From: Flammula alnicola
Lineage: Eukaryota; Basidiomycota; Agaricomycetes; Agaricales; Strophariaceae
Direction of reading: 5' to 3'
NCBI GenBank assembly: GCA_015499995.1
Contig: JADNRV010000196.1
Coordinates: 28,146 to 92,145 of the forward strand
Length of the DNA stretch: 64,000 nt
A model generated the notes under the pieces. It ran no database searches. It was not told the DNA's origin and worked only from the letters and a program-made list of their open reading frames with translations. Below are positions 60,035 to 64,000 of the stretch, one piece after another. The position numbers were made by a program, and so were the translations under genes. Every line of letters begins with the position of its first letter. Position 1 is the stretch's first letter.

Positions 60035-60620
60035 CTTGTCCGTTCTGGATTTCGGGGACTTGGAGGTGCGAATGAGGAACAAGAGACTCGCTTGAGGCGA
60101 ATATTTGAGTATGTGGAATCTTTATAATTTCCTGCATAGCGTTTATCTCAGACATGAGATATCAGTAGGTGTCCACCGGGAAAGAAATGGGGGAACGTTA
60201 AGGACAAAGTATGAGAAAAAGGAGATCTAAGATGGCGCACGCTCAATTTCAATTGGCACGTGCCATAGACTCTACACAGAACTTCGAACTGGCGAACCGT
60301 GACGCTGGCCTTACTCCTCGGACGAGCAGGCGACCATAAGTCCCACTCCTCCGGTCTCAAGAAACCCTTTCCGACTCTCTGGCTGCTTCCCATGGACTTC
60401 CGGTTAAAAATAAGAAATTTGTATCACCACAGGACCTCTGCTACATCAATTCTACTCGTACATGGTTCTTTCTGGATGCACATCATCGAGAGTCAGATCC
60501 CGGTGTTACGAAGTCGGTCGTCGTGAGAGTTACGGGTAGAACTTTGCAGGTGCGCATACAACTTAATTCAGTGAGACCGATGTTCATAAATTGCATTCAC
60601 GCATTAAGGACAACCCAAAC
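60035..60620. promoter_or_regulatory. Divergent promoter region, methyltransferase copy 2 / copy 3
   Basis: 586 bp separate the two start codons of oppositely oriented methyltransferase genes, so their 5' regions share this interval. No clear TATA box or factor site was identified. Confidence 0.45.
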
Positions 60621-62490
60621 ATGGCATTGCAAGACATCAGACTCTTGCGCACCATCCTGAATGACTCTCTCGATGCCCTTGAAGCTGCTTATGAGTCAAA
60701 GTCCCTGCGATTTCCGTCTCTCGACGAGCCGTATGGTGGAAATACTGAAGCAGAACTGTTGGCCTTAGAGCCTGACGTACGAAAAACGATCGACTTGGTT
60801 ATTTCTGCGTCCTACCAGATTTTATGCACTGTTCGTCACCCGTTTCTTAATCTCGCAGACGCTTCCAGCGCGGTAGGGGAAATTTGACATTATATGCCAG
60901 ATAATTCACTAATGTCCCTTTCTTTAAATCCGCCAGTACCACCTATCCTCTTGCCTTCGCGTAGCAGAAAAGTTTAACATTCCAGAAGTTCTCAAGGAGG
61001 CGGGTACCCCCGGACTAAACGTCGTTGATATCGCTAAGAAGGTTGACATAGAACCAACTAAACTGGGTACGAGATATTCCGTTTGGATGCTTGTATATAT
61101 CACTGATCGCCAGTATAATGTGTAGCACGCATTCTGAGGGTCCTGGCTACCCATCACATCTTCCGAGAAGTTCGACCAGACGTATTCGCAAACAACCGAA
61201 TTTCTTCGTATTTTAGCACCAACAAGACATCTGAAGAAATCCGCTCCAAGTGAGTACTCCCTTCCCACCTCAATTTCGCTACTAATCAATGTTGATTGCA
61301 GTCCTGCATCGAAGTATAACGATGCAGCTGCAGCGGCTGCGGGCTACATTGGAACTTTGTAAGCATTTAAAAATTTCCGGAACGAACATACTGCTCAAAG
61401 TTTGCCATGGTCTCACAGCACGGACGACGTTTTCAAAGCTTCAAGTTATTTACTAGAGGATCTAGAAGACAAAGAAACCGGTAAAGGGTTTTCGGCAACC
61501 AGCGCAGCCCTTCAGAAGGCAATGTCCACCGATCAGGTCTACTTTTCCTGGCTCGAGAACGCGGGAAACGAGTATCGTTTCAATCGTTTACGGAGCTTGC
61601 ATTCAAGGAACTTCATTGTGGGATCCTCCGGAGACTATTGTCCAGGGTATGTTGATATGTATATGGATCTTGTAAAATATTAACAGCCACCTTGCAGCTT
61701 TTGATTGGGCTTCGATTCCTCATGAAGGATTCATTGTGGACGTGGGTGGTGGCTTAGGTGCCCCATCAATGATATTAGCACGTGCACACCCCGAACTGCA
61801 AATCGTCATCCAAGATCGTCAAAATGTCGTTGATCAAGGCACAGAGGCATGTACATCATATCTCATTAGGCTCGATCTCTAATCATAACAACTTTTCAGC
61901 ATTGGAAGATGAATTATCCGGAGGCGTTGAATACAGGACACGTCTCTTTCATGGGTACGCTTCTAGACCAATGTCATTTCTCACGAAGTGCTTAGAGAGC
62001 TATAGTTCATGACTTCTTTGCACCTCAACCAGTCCATGGGGCTTCAGTTTTCCTTGTCAGGACCGTCTGTCATGATTGGCCTGATGACTTGGTGGTGAAG
62101 ATATTGGGAAATCTTCGTTCCGCAGCCAATAGCTCCACGCGACTCATCCTGGCAGACTATATTATGCCTTATGCGTGCCCAGCTGACGCTCTGCCTACCT
62201 CGGGGACGGTCCATGACCCCACAGCTTCTAATGGTCCCCGGCCATTGCTGAATAACTTAGGGAAAGCCGGGTTCAATGCTTATTATATTGATATAACAGT
62301 AAGTGCCCCTCTTAATATATTTTTTTCACTGCATTTCAACTTTACCTAGATGCAGGTTTTATTAAATGGTCAAGAACGTACACTCTCTCATCATACAGAG
62401 CTGGCAGCCAAGGCAGGCTGGAAGGTTGTTCGTGTAAACAGGATAATGAATTCTCATTTTGGTTATCTCGTCGCCGAGCCAATTTCCTAG
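60621..62490 (+). CDS. O-methyltransferase, divergent paralogue
   Basis: MALQDIRLLRTILNDSLDALEAAYESK opens a SAM-dependent O-methyltransferase of the same class as its two neighbours but clearly older in divergence. Exons give YHLSSCLRVAEKFNIPEVLKEAG, VVDIAKKVDIEPTKLARILRVLATHHIF, VRPDVFANNRISS, SAALQKAMSTDQ, GFIVDVGGGLGAPSM (SAM motif I), LQIVIQDRQNVVDQG, HDFFAPQPVHGASVFLVRTVCHDWPDDLVVKIL, LLNGQERTLSHHTELAAKAGWKVVRV and stop AEPIS at 62,490. About ten introns of 50-60 nt are present. Catalytic-region HDW and motif I are intact. Confidence 0.85.
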
Positions 62491-64000
62491 TTTTTTTGTT
62501 GCCTTACCGTTGTTTTGAGTCATATTTCAGAAAGATACGAGGCGCTGTATATCTTTATTTTTAGCGCATGTTAACGCCGCACTCCGTCGAAATGGATGAT
62601 TTCACTTCCACTCCAATTCCACCACTTACGAAAATTTTCCCGGTTAACCATCGATGCAGAATCCCATGAACGCAGATGGTTTAGCGGACAGACAGGGGCC
62701 AATGCAGTAGGTACCAAAACATAGAGGATCCCCGGAAGCGCATAACCGGATGATTTGAATCTAAGCTTCTGTCTTGGCGTCGAATAGGTCCAAGGCCCAC
62801 GTGTCTGCCATGTTATGATCATCCGATGATGGCTTGCCACGGGATGGAATGTATAGTCGTCTACTTCAGGCCTTGTGTTTCGGCAGGATACGAAAGGCAA
62901 TTTTCCTCACATAAAGATAGTTCAGAAGGAACATATTGAATAGCGTGGGCGATCGTTTCCTGTGAGTTAAATTTACCACTGAAGAGAAGAGAACCGCAGG
63001 ACTTCAGGAGTCAATTCATGTAGTACAATGATGGCGAAGGTCTTGCTGTGTGACGGATCTGGACAGCTGGAGGACCGGTGTGGGCCTTAGGGGCAGTTAG
63101 CCAGTTCCACTGCATGCTCATATGAGAAAATGGCCTCGCTACTTCGGGCTTCTATCGAGGGTTTCCTCAAAGCCATCCTCACTCATACAAGGGCCGGTCA
63201 CTTGTTCATGCTTCGGGCTCAGTTCCGCTTCCATGTATCGGGGGACCAGCCGAGTATTCCGTGAAATCCACTCTTGTCAAGTGGTGGGACTCATCTGGCT
63301 GTGAGCGCAAGTCCGAGTCAAGTCTCGACTTCATCGCTATGTTGGTCTCATTTCAGCGTCTATTGCAGTTGGAAGCGAGATGGTTCCGAAGTAAGCTATA
63401 TTATTCTTCAAGCTCAAGAACTGCTGCTGACTGTCAGGAGCCTCTTAGCATATGCATGCACAATTATTTTTCTATCATGCATATCACCGCCAGTGAGTTT
63501 GCAGCTTCTATTTGAAGGTCGGCCGCCGTTTGTTTATGAAGCGCGGACCTGTCATCGTATATTAGATTTTTTTCTTCTAGATTTTTAGCTTAATAGAGCG
63601 GATATTCTAAGAGCAAGCAACACATGGGAAACTTTGGTCTCTTTTCACAGGAGCCGCCAAGTGCTGGTGGAGGATGCATCTCACAGCCACATCCCCACGA
63701 GGGTTTGGTTCCCTGGGGTCTGTGGCGTACTATTATTACATGAATTTGGCCTCAACTGTGAGGGTTTATTTTGACATGTGTCACGACAAAGTGGACCGGT
63801 GACCGATCCTAGCATAAGGCGAAAATGTTCGGTAGTACAAAGGACAGGGATATCTAAGTTTGACCCTTTGTTTAATGCAATGTGACCCACATTTTGGCGC
63901 GGGATTCCCATGACTGCTAAATCCAATGAGAACCTTTTGGGAAACATGTCAACGACGCGTTCCACATTGACTTTGTAGACACATCCTGCTTCTCAGCATG
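62491..64000. other. Intergenic, no gene recognised
   Basis: Frames up to about 109 codons occur on both strands (for example 62,571-62,900 and 63,681-63,965, both minus), without known motifs or coherent exon structure. Nothing further is supported. Confidence 0.4.

Noticed and set aside
62571..63965. Frames near the right edge
   Set aside because: No recognisable domain or exon structure; too short to support a gene.

Overview
The window looks like nuclear DNA of a mushroom-forming basidiomycete (Agaricomycetes). The evidence is genes split by many 45-60 nt GT-AG introns, a CxC2/KDZ-type transposase, a zinc-finger SF1 helicase of basidiomycete type, a CDH-type cytochrome domain, and fungal GH16, GH95 and GT2 genes. 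No bacterial-style operons are visible. Species cannot be named from the sequence.

Layout. 1-21.8 kb is a gene-poor repeat island. It holds decayed tandem PIN-domain fragments, a KDZ transposase broken by an in-frame stop, minisatellites built on GTGCATCGACG, a foldback-like palindromic element of about 5.6 kb whose arms carry CAG/CTG-rich hairpin arrays (9.8-15.4 kb), an LTR-like 827-bp tandem pair (16.9-18.5 kb), and a 570-bp MITE with 15-bp terminal inverted repeats. 21.9-23.6 kb is a rearranged junction: a truncated cytochrome domain is fused in frame to a copied tail of an RNA helicase, followed by an inverted, internally deleted copy of the lactonase/helicase locus at 38.2-40.5 kb.

25.5-53.5 kb is the ordinary gene block: a multi-membrane-span GT2 glycosyltransferase (-) with an exceptional 1.9-kb intron; a divergent membrane-anchored GH16 (+); a 71-bp minisatellite; a ubiquitin-like-fold gene (-); a GH16 fragment; a lactonase (+); a zinc-finger MOV10/SDE3-like helicase (-) divergent from V-ATPase subunit E (+); a decayed kinase-like gene; an intron-bearing tRNA-Gly (-); a GH95 alpha-L-fucosidase (+); and a GNAT acetyltransferase fused to an Mss4-like zinc domain (+). 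53.7-62.5 kb holds an ABC-transporter remnant and three O-methyltransferase genes, two of them a close tandem pair on the minus strand and one divergent paralogue on the plus strand.

How the genes relate. GT2 and GH16 share a 244-bp divergent promoter and both plausibly act on cell-wall polysaccharide. Helicase and V-ATPase E share a 585-bp promoter. The O-methyltransferases may belong to a secondary-metabolism locus, but no backbone synthase is in the window. Frame breaks are concentrated in duplicated or accessory genes while conserved genes read cleanly, which suggests real decay rather than uniform assembly error. GH16 is the one doubtful case.
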